Shown: positions 57,313-64,000 of the stretch, piece by piece | Numbering within the stretch: the first letter of the stretch is position 1 | Layout: each line of letters opens with the position of its first letter | Source of the DNA: Sinorhizobium meliloti 4H41 | GTDB taxonomy: Bacteria; Pseudomonadota; Alphaproteobacteria; Rhizobiales; Rhizobiaceae | Direction of reading: 5' to 3' | NCBI RefSeq assembly: GCF_000375585.1 | Contig: NZ_AQWP01000001.1 | Span: 1,130,788-1,194,787, forward strand | Length of the DNA: 64,000 bases | The notes under the pieces: model-generated | The model's input: only the letters and a program-made list of their open reading frames with translations | Told to the model about the DNA's origin: nothing | Databases searched by the model: none | Program-made: the position numbers and the translations under genes

Positions 57313-57888
57313 TCAGAACAGACGTTCGCGTATATAGACGGTGTCGCCGGCGAGAACCGGGTCGGTCACCGGAACGCGTCCGGTGATGATGCGGCCGTTG
57401 ATCTTGCGGGTGATGTCGGCGGTCGCCTGGTTGGCGCGTGGCGTGAAGCCGCCTGCGACGGCGATCGCATTCTGTACTGTCATCCCCGGAACGTAGGCGT
57501 ATTGGCCGGCTTGTCCCACTTCGCCCATGATGAACACGGAGCGGTAGCGGTCGACCTCGATCGTGACGTCCGGATCCTTGAGGAAGCCCTGGCGCAGCTT
57601 CGCCGCGATCATCCCCTCCAGTTCCGGAAGCGTATGCCCGCGCGACGGAACGGCCCCGATCAGCGGGAAGGCGACATAGCCGGCCTGATCGACCGTATAG
57701 CTGCCGCTGAGGCTTGCCTGTTCGAAGACGTTGATGCGCAAGCGATCGCCGCTGTCCAGCCGATAGGGCTGCACCGTGGCCTGGCTGAAGCCTTTGGGGG
57801 CGGGCTGGTAGTTCGTGCAACCGCCGACGAGCGCCGACAGGATCGCCACGGCGAAGACGCTTGTTCTCTTGTTGGCTGCGGTCGACAT
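57313..57888 (-). CDS. polysaccharide export lipoprotein (Wza/OPX type)
   Basis: A 191-aa protein. A signal peptide ends in the lipobox LVGGC. The mature part starts with the poly_export domain (YRLDSGDRLRINVFEQASLS, TVDQAGYVAFPLIGAVPSRG), then the SLBB-like domain (VFIMGEVGQAGQYAYVPGMT). It should form or seal the outer-membrane channel. It is divergent from the Wzz-like gene (58097) across about 200 bases. ATG 57888 is chosen because it begins the signal peptide. Confidence 0.95.
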   Translation of the reverse strand: MSTAANKRTSVFAVAILSALVGGCTNYQPAPKGFSQATVQPYRLDSGDRLRINVFEQASLSGSYTVDQAGYVAFPLIGAVPSRGHTLPELEGMIAAKLRQGFLKDPDVTIEVDRYRSVFIMGEVGQAGQYAYVPGMTVQNAIAVAGGFTPRANQATADITRKINGRIITGRVPVTDPVLAGDTVYIRERLF

Positions 57889-58096
57889 GCGGTCAGGGGC
57901 TCCGGAAACGATCACCGTTGGCCGATGTTATCGATCCGTTAGGGTTAATGGCCGGTAAATCCGTCACGAGAATTTCGGCATCGAATGCCCTTCCCGTTCA
58001 TGGAGCATGCCACTCTCTGGTTGCAGCGGAAATTAACCCTTGGGTTACCATGTTCGTTTACCTTCCCGCGAAACGAGAAAGCATTGGAGTGCAGGC
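57889..58096. promoter_or_regulatory. divergent intergenic region of the polysaccharide locus
   Basis: The 208 bases between the divergent export lipoprotein and Wzz-like genes must hold promoters for both arms of the locus. I see a run of T/A-rich sequence near 57930-57960 but no promoter elements that I can place with confidence. Confidence 0.5.
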
Positions 58097-60235
58097 ATGT
58101 CGGGCATCGGCGGACAGCAGGATGTGGATATCGATCTCGGCGGGCTTTTTCGCGCCATCTGGCAACGCCGCGTGCGGGTGCTGCTCGCCACGGTCGGGGT
58201 CGCTGCCGTCGCCTTCGCGGCTGCCAAGATGGTCGATCCCGATTACGAGGGCGAAACGCGCGTTCTGATAGAGTCGCGTGAACCCGAGTTCAGCGGCACC
58301 AATCAAGTTTCGCAGAATGGCTCCGACCGGATGTTCGACGAGTCGGGCATCCTCAGCCAGGTGCAGGTCCTGCGCTCGGCGGACCTTATCAAACAGGTCG
58401 CGCGCAACATGAAGCTTCACGAACTCGACGAGTTCGATCCCTCGGCACGGCCTTCTGCCGCGTCCGATCTCCTGGTGATGCTGGGTCTGAAGAAGAATCC
58501 TCTCGATTTGCCGCCGGAAGAACGGGTGCTGAAGGAGTTCGAAGAGAAGCTGCAGGTCTATCAGGTCGAAAAATCGCGTGTGATCGCCATCGCCTTCACC
58601 TCGAAGGACCCGAAGCTCGCAGCCGCCATTCCGAACGAAATGGCCAATGTCTATCTTTCGTTGCAGAGCGGAGCCAAGCTCGACTCGAACTCCGAGGCGA
58701 GCCGCTGGCTTGAGCCGGAGATCGCCAACCTGCGCGAGAAGGTGCGCGAGGCGGAGGCGAAGGTCGCAGGTTACCGCGCCGAGTCGGGCCTGCTTCCGAC
58801 CGGCGAGACGCAGAATTTTGCCACGCGCCAGCTTACCGACATTTCGACGGAGCTTGCACGGGTGCGGTCGGAGCGGGCGAACACGGCTGCGCGCGCCGAG
58901 GGTATGCGGACGGCGCTCGCCGACGGCCGTCCGGCGGACACGCTTGCCGACATCGTCGGCTCGCCGATGATCCAGCGTCTCAAGGAGAACCGCGCCAACG
59001 TCCAGGCGCAGATCGCCGATCTGTCGACGGCACTGCTCGACGGCCATCCGCGGTTGAAGGGGCTCAAATCCCAGCTCGAAGGGATCGAGGGGCAGATCCG
59101 GTCGGAGACGCGGAAGATTCTTGCGAGCCTCGAAAATGAGGCGAAGGTCGGCCAACTGCGCGAGCAGCAGCTCGTTCAGCAAATGAACACGCTCAAGGCG
59201 CAATCGGCGCAGGCGGGCGAGGAGGAAGTCGGGCTCCGCGCGCTCGAGCGCGAGGCGACGGCGCAGCGCCAACTGCTCGAAACCTATCTCGCCCGATACC
59301 GCGAGGCGACGTCGCGTACCGTTGCGAACGCAACTCCGGCCGATGCACGCGTGATTTCGCGCGCCGTGGTCCCGACCGCCCAGAGCTTTCCGAAGGTGCT
59401 GCCGATCACGATCGTCGCTGCCTTTGCCAGCCTCCTGGTCAGTTGCGTCGTCGTCATGCTTGGCGAACTTTTCAGCGGCCGGGCGCTAAGGCCGGTCTCG
59501 CTCCCCGAAGCACCGGCCGCGGGTCAGCCCGCAGAAATGCCTTCAGTCGCTGGCGTGATCGAAGAAATTCCCGCACCTGTCCTCGTCGCGGCGGAACCTG
59601 CGCCTGAGGAGAACGGCGGCGATGGAAATGCGGCATCGAAGCACGACTTTTCGATCGAGTCGGTGGCCGAACATCTTCGTGCCAATGGCGTGCGGATTGC
59701 GGTCTCGGTATCGCCGGGCGGCGACGAGGGATCGACGGCCACAGTGATGCTGGCGCGCGTTCTGGCCGAGGACGAGCAGAAAGTCGTGCTGATCGACCTT
59801 TCCGGTTCGGCCTGTCCGACGCGGCTCATGGCACAATCGCAGGACCTTGCCGGGGTTACGAATCTGCTCATGGGCGAAGTCGCCTTCTCCGAGTCGATTC
59901 ATTCGGACAGGTTGTCCCAAGCACATATCGTACCCCATGGCGACGCCGATCCTCATGCGGCGATGCGCGGCATCGACCGGCTGCAGATCATCATCGACGC
60001 GCTCGCCAACGCCTACGATCTCGTCCTGATCGAATGCGGGTCGGCCGATGCGGAGGCCGTCGCCAAGGTGGCACGGCACGAGGGCACCGAGATCATTCTG
60101 TCGGCACCGTCGATCAGCGACGACCAGATCGTCGAGATGCTGTTGAGTTTCGGGGAAGCCGGATATCGCGACGTCGTGCTGATGACCGGGAAGGGGCAGG
60201 ACGGCCCCGATTTTCCCGACCGCCGCGCTGCATAA
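58097..60235 (+). CDS. Wzz/GumC-type chain-length protein with degenerate BY-kinase domain
   Basis: A 712-aa protein. Residues about 10-110 hold a Wzz domain with TM1 (VLLATVGVAAVAFAAAKMV), then long coiled coils in the periplasm, TM2 (ITIVAAFASLLVSCVVVMLG), and a C-terminal tyrosine-autokinase-like domain. The P-loop position reads SPGGDEGST (539-547): Gly545 stands where the catalytic Lys would be. Walker A' is VVLIDLSGSACP. There is no C-terminal tyrosine cluster. It therefore probably scaffolds the export channel without kinase activity. GGAG lies upstream of ATG 58097. Confidence 0.9.
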   Translation: MSGIGGQQDVDIDLGGLFRAIWQRRVRVLLATVGVAAVAFAAAKMVDPDYEGETRVLIESREPEFSGTNQVSQNGSDRMFDESGILSQVQVLRSADLIKQVARNMKLHELDEFDPSARPSAASDLLVMLGLKKNPLDLPPEERVLKEFEEKLQVYQVEKSRVIAIAFTSKDPKLAAAIPNEMANVYLSLQSGAKLDSNSEASRWLEPEIANLREKVREAEAKVAGYRAESGLLPTGETQNFATRQLTDISTELARVRSERANTAARAEGMRTALADGRPADTLADIVGSPMIQRLKENRANVQAQIADLSTALLDGHPRLKGLKSQLEGIEGQIRSETRKILASLENEAKVGQLREQQLVQQMNTLKAQSAQAGEEEVGLRALEREATAQRQLLETYLARYREATSRTVANATPADARVISRAVVPTAQSFPKVLPITIVAAFASLLVSCVVVMLGELFSGRALRPVSLPEAPAAGQPAEMPSVAGVIEEIPAPVLVAAEPAPEENGGDGNAASKHDFSIESVAEHLRANGVRIAVSVSPGGDEGSTATVMLARVLAEDEQKVVLIDLSGSACPTRLMAQSQDLAGVTNLLMGEVAFSESIHSDRLSQAHIVPHGDADPHAAMRGIDRLQIIIDALANAYDLVLIECGSADAEAVAKVARHEGTEIILSAPSISDDQIVEMLLSFGEAGYRDVVLMTGKGQDGPDFPDRRAA

Positions 60236-60237
60236 CG

Positions 60238-61485
60238 TCACGGTTCATCCGCGCTTGAAGCCGATGTCTGCCGTCGCTGCCGCTGCCGTTGAATGAAGGC
60301 ATAAAGCGTTTCGTTGGCCTTGACCAACCGTTTCGCCCCGGCGATCGCCCGGAAACCGCCGGCGGCCAGCCGACCGCGGAACGTGAGGGGCAGAACGATG
60401 TCGCGCAACGGGGTTTCCACCGTGCACCACGACCGCTTGTAAGGCTGGTCGCCGATGCCGAAGTCGAAGACGGCGACGCCTTCCGCGCAAAGGCGCTCGA
60501 TCATTCTGTAGAACAGCAACTCGCCCGGGCTGGCGTCCGCGGCGATTTCCTCGTCGATCGAACCGAACTGGCAGATGACGTGGTCGCCCTTGCGTGAGAG
60601 ACCGGCGACCGCGAGAATTCGGCCGGCATATTCGCCCCTCAGTCTTATCGCATTGAGTTCGAGGAGGGGCTCGGGCGCCCGGGCATCGATCAGCGCATGG
60701 AAAAAGGCGCGCGTCTCGGCATCACGAAAGGCATCCGGCAGGCCGAGTGTCTCGAAGCGGGCGGCTTTCTGGCGGAAGAAGGTCTCGAGCAGGGCGTGGG
60801 CCTCCTGCGTTTCGCGAGCGATCACATAATCATAGCCGCCGATCTCGGCGAGGCGCCTTTCGGATATGCGCATCTTCTTGCGCCGCCGCTTGGCATTGAT
60901 CTGGGCGAGTGTGTGCTCGATGGTGCCGAGAAGCGGCAACTGGAACGATGCGTTCGGGTTCTCGATGCCGGCCAGAGCGGCGAGGGGGTGCGGCGCGCCG
61001 CGCCAGATCTGCGGCGTCCGGTCGAATACGATCACGTCCGCGAAACGGCGGAGCTGGCGACCGATGCCGCCGGTGAGCGCTGCCGTGAGCTCCGCAGCGG
61101 GCGCATTGTCGATGCCGGGGCCGAACAGGCCGGTGTTGAGATTGCTGTGCTCCGAGCCGATCAGGCGCGCCGCGCGGAAAAGCCGGCCGCGTTCGATCTC
61201 GAACGGGAGGAGAAAAAGCGGCTCCCTGCCAGCCGCGCCACGGACGATCAGCAGTTCGCTGCCATGGGTCTTTGTCCAGGCCGCACACCAGTCGAAGCTC
61301 TGGTGCAGCGAATTGCCGCTGCTTCCGTCGAGCGCGCGCCATTCCGCTTCGATCTCGTCCATGTCCGCGTGGACGGAGATGGTGATCCGGCCGGCAGCGC
61401 TGCCTCCACGGGCGACGCTCCCGGCCGAAAGATACCGCCCGGCGCTGGCTTCCGGCGAAAGGGTGAAATCGGAACTTGCCATCAT
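60238..61485 (-). CDS. GNAT/FemAB-like acyltransferase (BcsL/CelD type)
   Basis: A 415-aa protein. It has SLHQSFDWCAAWTKTHGSEL and FLLPFEIERGRLFRAARLIG in the N-terminal half and, in the second, INAKRRRKKMRISERRLAEI, RLRGEYAGRILAVAGLSRKG and FDFGIGDQPYKRSWCTVETP. This is the CelD/BcsL-like GNAT arrangement common in polysaccharide loci, probably acylating or modifying the product or its carrier. It ends 2 bases after the Wzz-like stop, convergent with it. ATG 61485 or 61482. Confidence 0.85.
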   Translation of the reverse strand: MMASSDFTLSPEASAGRYLSAGSVARGGSAAGRITISVHADMDEIEAEWRALDGSSGNSLHQSFDWCAAWTKTHGSELLIVRGAAGREPLFLLPFEIERGRLFRAARLIGSEHSNLNTGLFGPGIDNAPAAELTAALTGGIGRQLRRFADVIVFDRTPQIWRGAPHPLAALAGIENPNASFQLPLLGTIEHTLAQINAKRRRKKMRISERRLAEIGGYDYVIARETQEAHALLETFFRQKAARFETLGLPDAFRDAETRAFFHALIDARAPEPLLELNAIRLRGEYAGRILAVAGLSRKGDHVICQFGSIDEEIAADASPGELLFYRMIERLCAEGVAVFDFGIGDQPYKRSWCTVETPLRDIVLPLTFRGRLAAGGFRAIAGAKRLVKANETLYAFIQRQRQRRQTSASSADEP

Positions 61486-61642
61486 TGTCGATCCGCATGC
61501 GTGATGCAGCCATTGAAGCGGGAATTCTGATAGATCTGATTAATCCGGCAGGCACGCGCCTGCCCGGCAGACAACAGGGTTAGGGGAATATGAAGCCGGA
61601 ACAGGCGGCCGCTGGAAATGCCGGCGAGGCGGCCGGTAGAAT

Positions 61643-62383
61643 TCAGTCGAGGAATCCGGTCGCGAGCGCCGTTGCCCATTCCTCGCGGCCGCGTTCGGCC
61701 GCGAGGAGCGACGCCGCCATGTGATCGTAGCCGACACAGCGGAAGGTGACGTTCCAGTCGCCGGATGCCATCTCGACGATGGCGTAGCGGGCATCCGGCG
61801 AACCCGTTTCGACCTTGTGCGCGACTGGCCGGTCGTCGCCATAGGCCGGGCATCCGACACTGCCCGGATTGACCAGGAGCCGCCCGCCCGAAAGCCGCAG
61901 GGCACGTTGAACATGCGTGTGGCCGCAGAGGATTACGGGGTGCTCGATGTCGTCGGCAAAGCGCTCGATCTCCGCGCGCCGCGCCATGTGAACGATGCCA
62001 TCGCCCGTCAGCGCTTCCATCCAGTAGGCCTCGTCGCTAGCCGGCGTGCCATGGCAGAGAAAGAGAGCGTCCCGGTAGACAAGGGTCGCCGGCAGAGCGG
62101 CCAGCCAGTCGAGGTGGCGCTCATCGAGCTCTTCATGGGCGGAGCGGTCGGACAATCCCATGCGGGCAGGGTCGAGCGTGAGAAGATAGCGGTCGTGATT
62201 GCCGCGTATCGCAGCGGTACGGCGGCGGATCAGGATCTCCGCTGTCCGCGCGGCATTCAGCGGGCCGCTCAGATGATCGCCAAGATTGACGATCTCGTCG
62301 ATGCCCTGTGCATCGATGTCGGCAAGCACGGCCTCGAGCGCGAGATCGTTGCCGTGAACATCGGAAATCACCGCGATTCTCAT
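61643..62383 (-). CDS. calcineurin-like metallophosphoesterase
   Basis: A 246-aa protein. Motifs: DVHGND (8-13), NLGDHLSGP, GNHDRYL, and CGHTHVQRA with NPGSVGCP, the five-block dinuclear metal site of YfcE/DUF2436-like metallophosphoesterases. It likely hydrolyses a phosphodiester of unknown kind. ATG 62383 is chosen since translation begins at MRIAVISDVHG. It is host chromosome, outside the polysaccharide run. Confidence 0.9.
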   Translation of the reverse strand: MRIAVISDVHGNDLALEAVLADIDAQGIDEIVNLGDHLSGPLNAARTAEILIRRRTAAIRGNHDRYLLTLDPARMGLSDRSAHEELDERHLDWLAALPATLVYRDALFLCHGTPASDEAYWMEALTGDGIVHMARRAEIERFADDIEHPVILCGHTHVQRALRLSGGRLLVNPGSVGCPAYGDDRPVAHKVETGSPDARYAIVEMASGDWNVTFRCVGYDHMAASLLAAERGREEWATALATGFLD

Positions 62384-62394
62384 GCCCGGAAACC

Positions 62395-62607
62395 TCAGTG
62401 ATCGGCGGCGGGTTTTTCCATCCATTTGATGATCAGCATGGCGGGAAGGACCCACAGCAGGCCGGTGAAGAAGAAATAAAGCAGATGCACCCACCACGGA
62501 GACGCGCCGAGCAGCAGGGAAGCGAAGGTAACGGCCGCAAGTGCGTAGACGACGACGAGGATGATGAGCAGGACGGTACCGATCAGTTTTCGGAGGCGTA
62601 CGGGCAT
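62395..62607 (-). CDS. DUF2842 membrane protein
   Basis: A 70-aa protein with two transmembrane helices (IGTVLLIILVVVYALAAVTF, then WVHLLYFFFTGLLWVLPAML) and the ending IIKWMEKP, the DUF2842 signature in alphaproteobacteria. Function unknown. It is divergent from ctaA and close to it in many rhizobia, so it may be linked to respiratory membrane biology. Confidence 0.85.
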   Translation of the reverse strand: MPVRLRKLIGTVLLIILVVVYALAAVTFASLLLGASPWWVHLLYFFFTGLLWVLPAMLIIKWMEKPAADH

Positions 62608-62781
62608 TTTTCGATCTTTCGGTGGCGGCAGCGTTGGCACTCGGGCGGCCCGCGACGGCATGCCGCAAAGGGTTCGGCCTTGTTTTGCACGGCACTCTGG
62701 TGCAAATCAACGGCTTTGAGACCGTCCTGACCGGCAATGCCGGCATAGCGGTACCGTTTCCGCGACAGATGAGGAAGTGCC

Positions 62782-63885
62782 ATGGCCCACGCCGAATTGG
62801 CAACAGAACAGATGCTGCTCAAAGAGATCGGCAGAACCGAGCGCAACCGCCGGCAGATCCGCGGCTGGCTTGCCGCCGTTCTCTTCGCTCTGTTTGCGCT
62901 GGTGCTCGTCGGAGGGGCTACGCGACTGACCGAATCCGGCTTGTCGATCACCGAGTGGAAACCCGTCCACGGCGTCATACCGCCGCTCTCCGCGGAGGAA
63001 TGGGAGGAGGAATTCCGCCTCTACCAGCGCATTCCGCAATATGAGCAGATCAACAAAGGCATGACGGTGGACGAGTTCAAGACCATCTTCTGGTGGGAAT
63101 GGGCGCACCGGCTGCTCGCGCGCGGCATCGGGGTGATCTTCGCTTTGCCGTTCTTCTTCTTCTGGATCACGGGGCGGATCGAGCGGCGTCTGCGGCTGCC
63201 GCTTCTCGGAATCCTGGCGCTCGGCGGTTTTCAGGGATTCATCGGCTGGTGGATGGTATCCTCCGGTCTGGCGGAACGGACTGCAGTCAGCCAGTACCGG
63301 CTTGCCACGCATCTGACCATCGCCTGCCTGATCTTTGCCGCCTGCATGTGGATTTACCGGGGGCTGTGTCCGCATTCCGACGACGCGCATCCGACGAAAA
63401 GGTCGCAAGGCATGGCGGCGGTCATCGCGATCATGAGCCTCTTCCAGATCTATCTGGGCGCGATCGTCGCGGGTCTCGATGCGGGTCTGAGCTACAACAC
63501 CTGGCCGCTGATGGACGGGGCGATCGTGCCGGGCGGTCTGTTCGTGCAGCAGCCCGCCTGGATCAATCTCTTCGAAAATCCGAAGACGGTGCAGTTCGTC
63601 CACCGTCTCGGCGCCTATCTGCTGTTCGCATTGGCGCTTTGGCACATGATCGCGTCCCTCCGCGCCGCGCCGGAGACGACACATGCCCGCCGCTCGGTGC
63701 TCCTGTTCGCGCTGGTGACGGTGCAGGCGGCAATCGGCATCACGACGTTGCTACTGCAGGTACCGATCGGCTGGGGCGTATTGCATCAGGGCGGCGCCCT
63801 CGCCGTGCTCGGCTTCGCGATCGCCCATTGGCGCGGTTTCGTCGGCACCTATCCGACAGACACGGCGATAGAAATGCGCGACTGA
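62782..63885 (+). CDS. ctaA: heme A synthase (COX15/CtaA, type 2)
   Basis: A 367-aa protein with about eight transmembrane segments. Typical motifs are [39 protein letters not shown] (His-containing), [32 protein letters not shown] and [20 protein letters not shown]. It converts heme O to heme A for cytochrome aa3 oxidase. The short N-terminus and length match alphaproteobacterial type 2 enzymes. The neighbouring argC and DUF2842 genes are as in rhizobia. Confidence 0.95.
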   Translation: MAHAELATEQMLLKEIGRTERNRRQIRGWLAAVLFALFALVLVGGATRLTESGLSITEWKPVHGVIPPLSAEEWEEEFRLYQRIPQYEQINKGMTVDEFKTIFWWEWAHRLLARGIGVIFALPFFFFWITGRIERRLRLPLLGILALGGFQGFIGWWMVSSGLAERTAVSQYRLATHLTIACLIFAACMWIYRGLCPHSDDAHPTKRSQGMAAVIAIMSLFQIYLGAIVAGLDAGLSYNTWPLMDGAIVPGGLFVQQPAWINLFENPKTVQFVHRLGAYLLFALALWHMIASLRAAPETTHARRSVLLFALVTVQAAIGITTLLLQVPIGWGVLHQGGALAVLGFAIAHWRGFVGTYPTDTAIEMRD

Positions 63886-63909
63886 TTTGCCTGCGATCGA
63901 ACGAACCAA

Positions 63910-63940
63910 AACCCCGGCAGGAACGCTGCCGGGGTTTTCG
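63910..63940. terminator. bidirectional terminator between ctaA and argC
   Basis: AACCCCGGCAG (63910-63920), loop GAACG, CTGCCGGGGTT (63926-63936) followed by TTCG rightward, and TTTTGGTT leftward. It lies between the convergent ctaA and argC ends. Confidence 0.85.
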
Positions 63941-63955
63941 TCTTGACTGGCCGTG

Positions 63956-64000
63956 TCAGGCGGACAGCATCAGGTCCATGTTCTGGACGGCGGCGCCCGA
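63956..64000 (-). CDS. argC: N-acetyl-gamma-glutamyl-phosphate reductase ArgC (partial, last codons)
   Basis: The minus-strand frame ending with TGA at 63956-63958 reads SGAAVQNMDLMLSA, which matches the C-terminal end typical of ArgC (GASGxAVQNMNLML). Only 14 residues lie in the window. ctaA-argC adjacency is known in rhizobia. The call rests on this short signature plus context. Confidence 0.7.
   Translation of the reverse strand, partial: SGAAVQNMDLMLSA

Noticed and set aside
1-64000. CRISPR arrays, insertion sequences and rRNA genes
   Set aside because: No evenly spaced direct repeats, no transposase and no rRNA signature were seen in the window.

Overview
The window is alphaproteobacterial DNA, most likely from Sinorhizobium/Ensifer or a close relative. 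The evidence is its base composition, GapR/DUF2312 and DUF2842 proteins, a ctaA gene convergent with the end of argC, and a rhizobial exopolysaccharide locus. About 1-50,050 is an integrated temperate tailed phage plus cargo; its left end and its integrase lie outside the window. About 50,050-64,000 is host chromosome, starting with a degraded stretch.

Prophage, left to right. 1-6,141 (minus strand) is a tightly overlapped early operon of at least 17 small genes: DUF1643, HNH nuclease, several Cys-rich zinc-binding proteins, a possible ADP-ribosyltransferase, a RecT annealase and a Gp157-like protein. 6,150-8,640 is the immunity region. A CI-type repressor is followed on the same strand by a two-gene DUF1828/DUF1829 unit and a terminator, in the position of lambda rexAB. 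The repressor gene and both early operons are flanked by paired palindromes, CGTACA-N3-TGTACG, at 35 bp centre-to-centre spacing. 8,403-17,036 (plus strand) is the replication operon: Cro-like protein, GapR-domain protein, SNF2-type helicase, DNA methyltransferase, RusA, DnaB, DUF1376 protein, DnaA-domain-IV/HTH protein and a NusG-like antiterminator. 17,013-17,630 is a highly structured non-coding region with a possible pseudoknot, ending in a terminator just before the late genes. 18,099-37,731 is packaging, head and tail of a siphovirus-like phage, with a -1 frameshift (T_TTT_TTC) in the G/GT tail chaperone pair. Small minus-strand cargo genes interrupt this late block; the most striking is a SLATT-domain membrane protein between portal and scaffold genes.

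38,094-42,447 is surface-modifying cargo: a GT2 glycosyltransferase, a sialyltransferase-type GT-B protein and an RTX protein. 42,547-44,553 is a lysis cassette (GH19 endolysin with C-terminal membrane anchor, nested Rz/Rz1-like spanins, a one-TM coiled-coil protein) behind a hairpin-rich leader. 44,646-49,625 is mixed cargo: a second RTX protein sharing the first one's N-terminal module, a probable small RNA, small proteins and an ATP-dependent DNA ligase.

50,006-50,050 is the 3' 45 nt of a tRNA-Pro(GGG), the distal attachment site. Just outside it lie a tyrosine-integrase remnant (50,066-50,188) and degenerate second copies of the cargo seen at 46.7-47.8 kb, including a second probable sRNA. 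This suggests at least two related elements have used the same tRNA.

From 52,104 the host chromosome carries a polysaccharide locus: two GT4-type glycosyltransferases, a Wzy/WaaL-type polymerase/ligase, an undecaprenyl-phosphate sugar transferase, a Wza-type lipoprotein, a Wzz/GumC-like protein with a degenerate kinase domain, and a GNAT/FemAB-like acyltransferase. A metallophosphoesterase, a DUF2842 membrane protein, ctaA and the last codons of argC follow.
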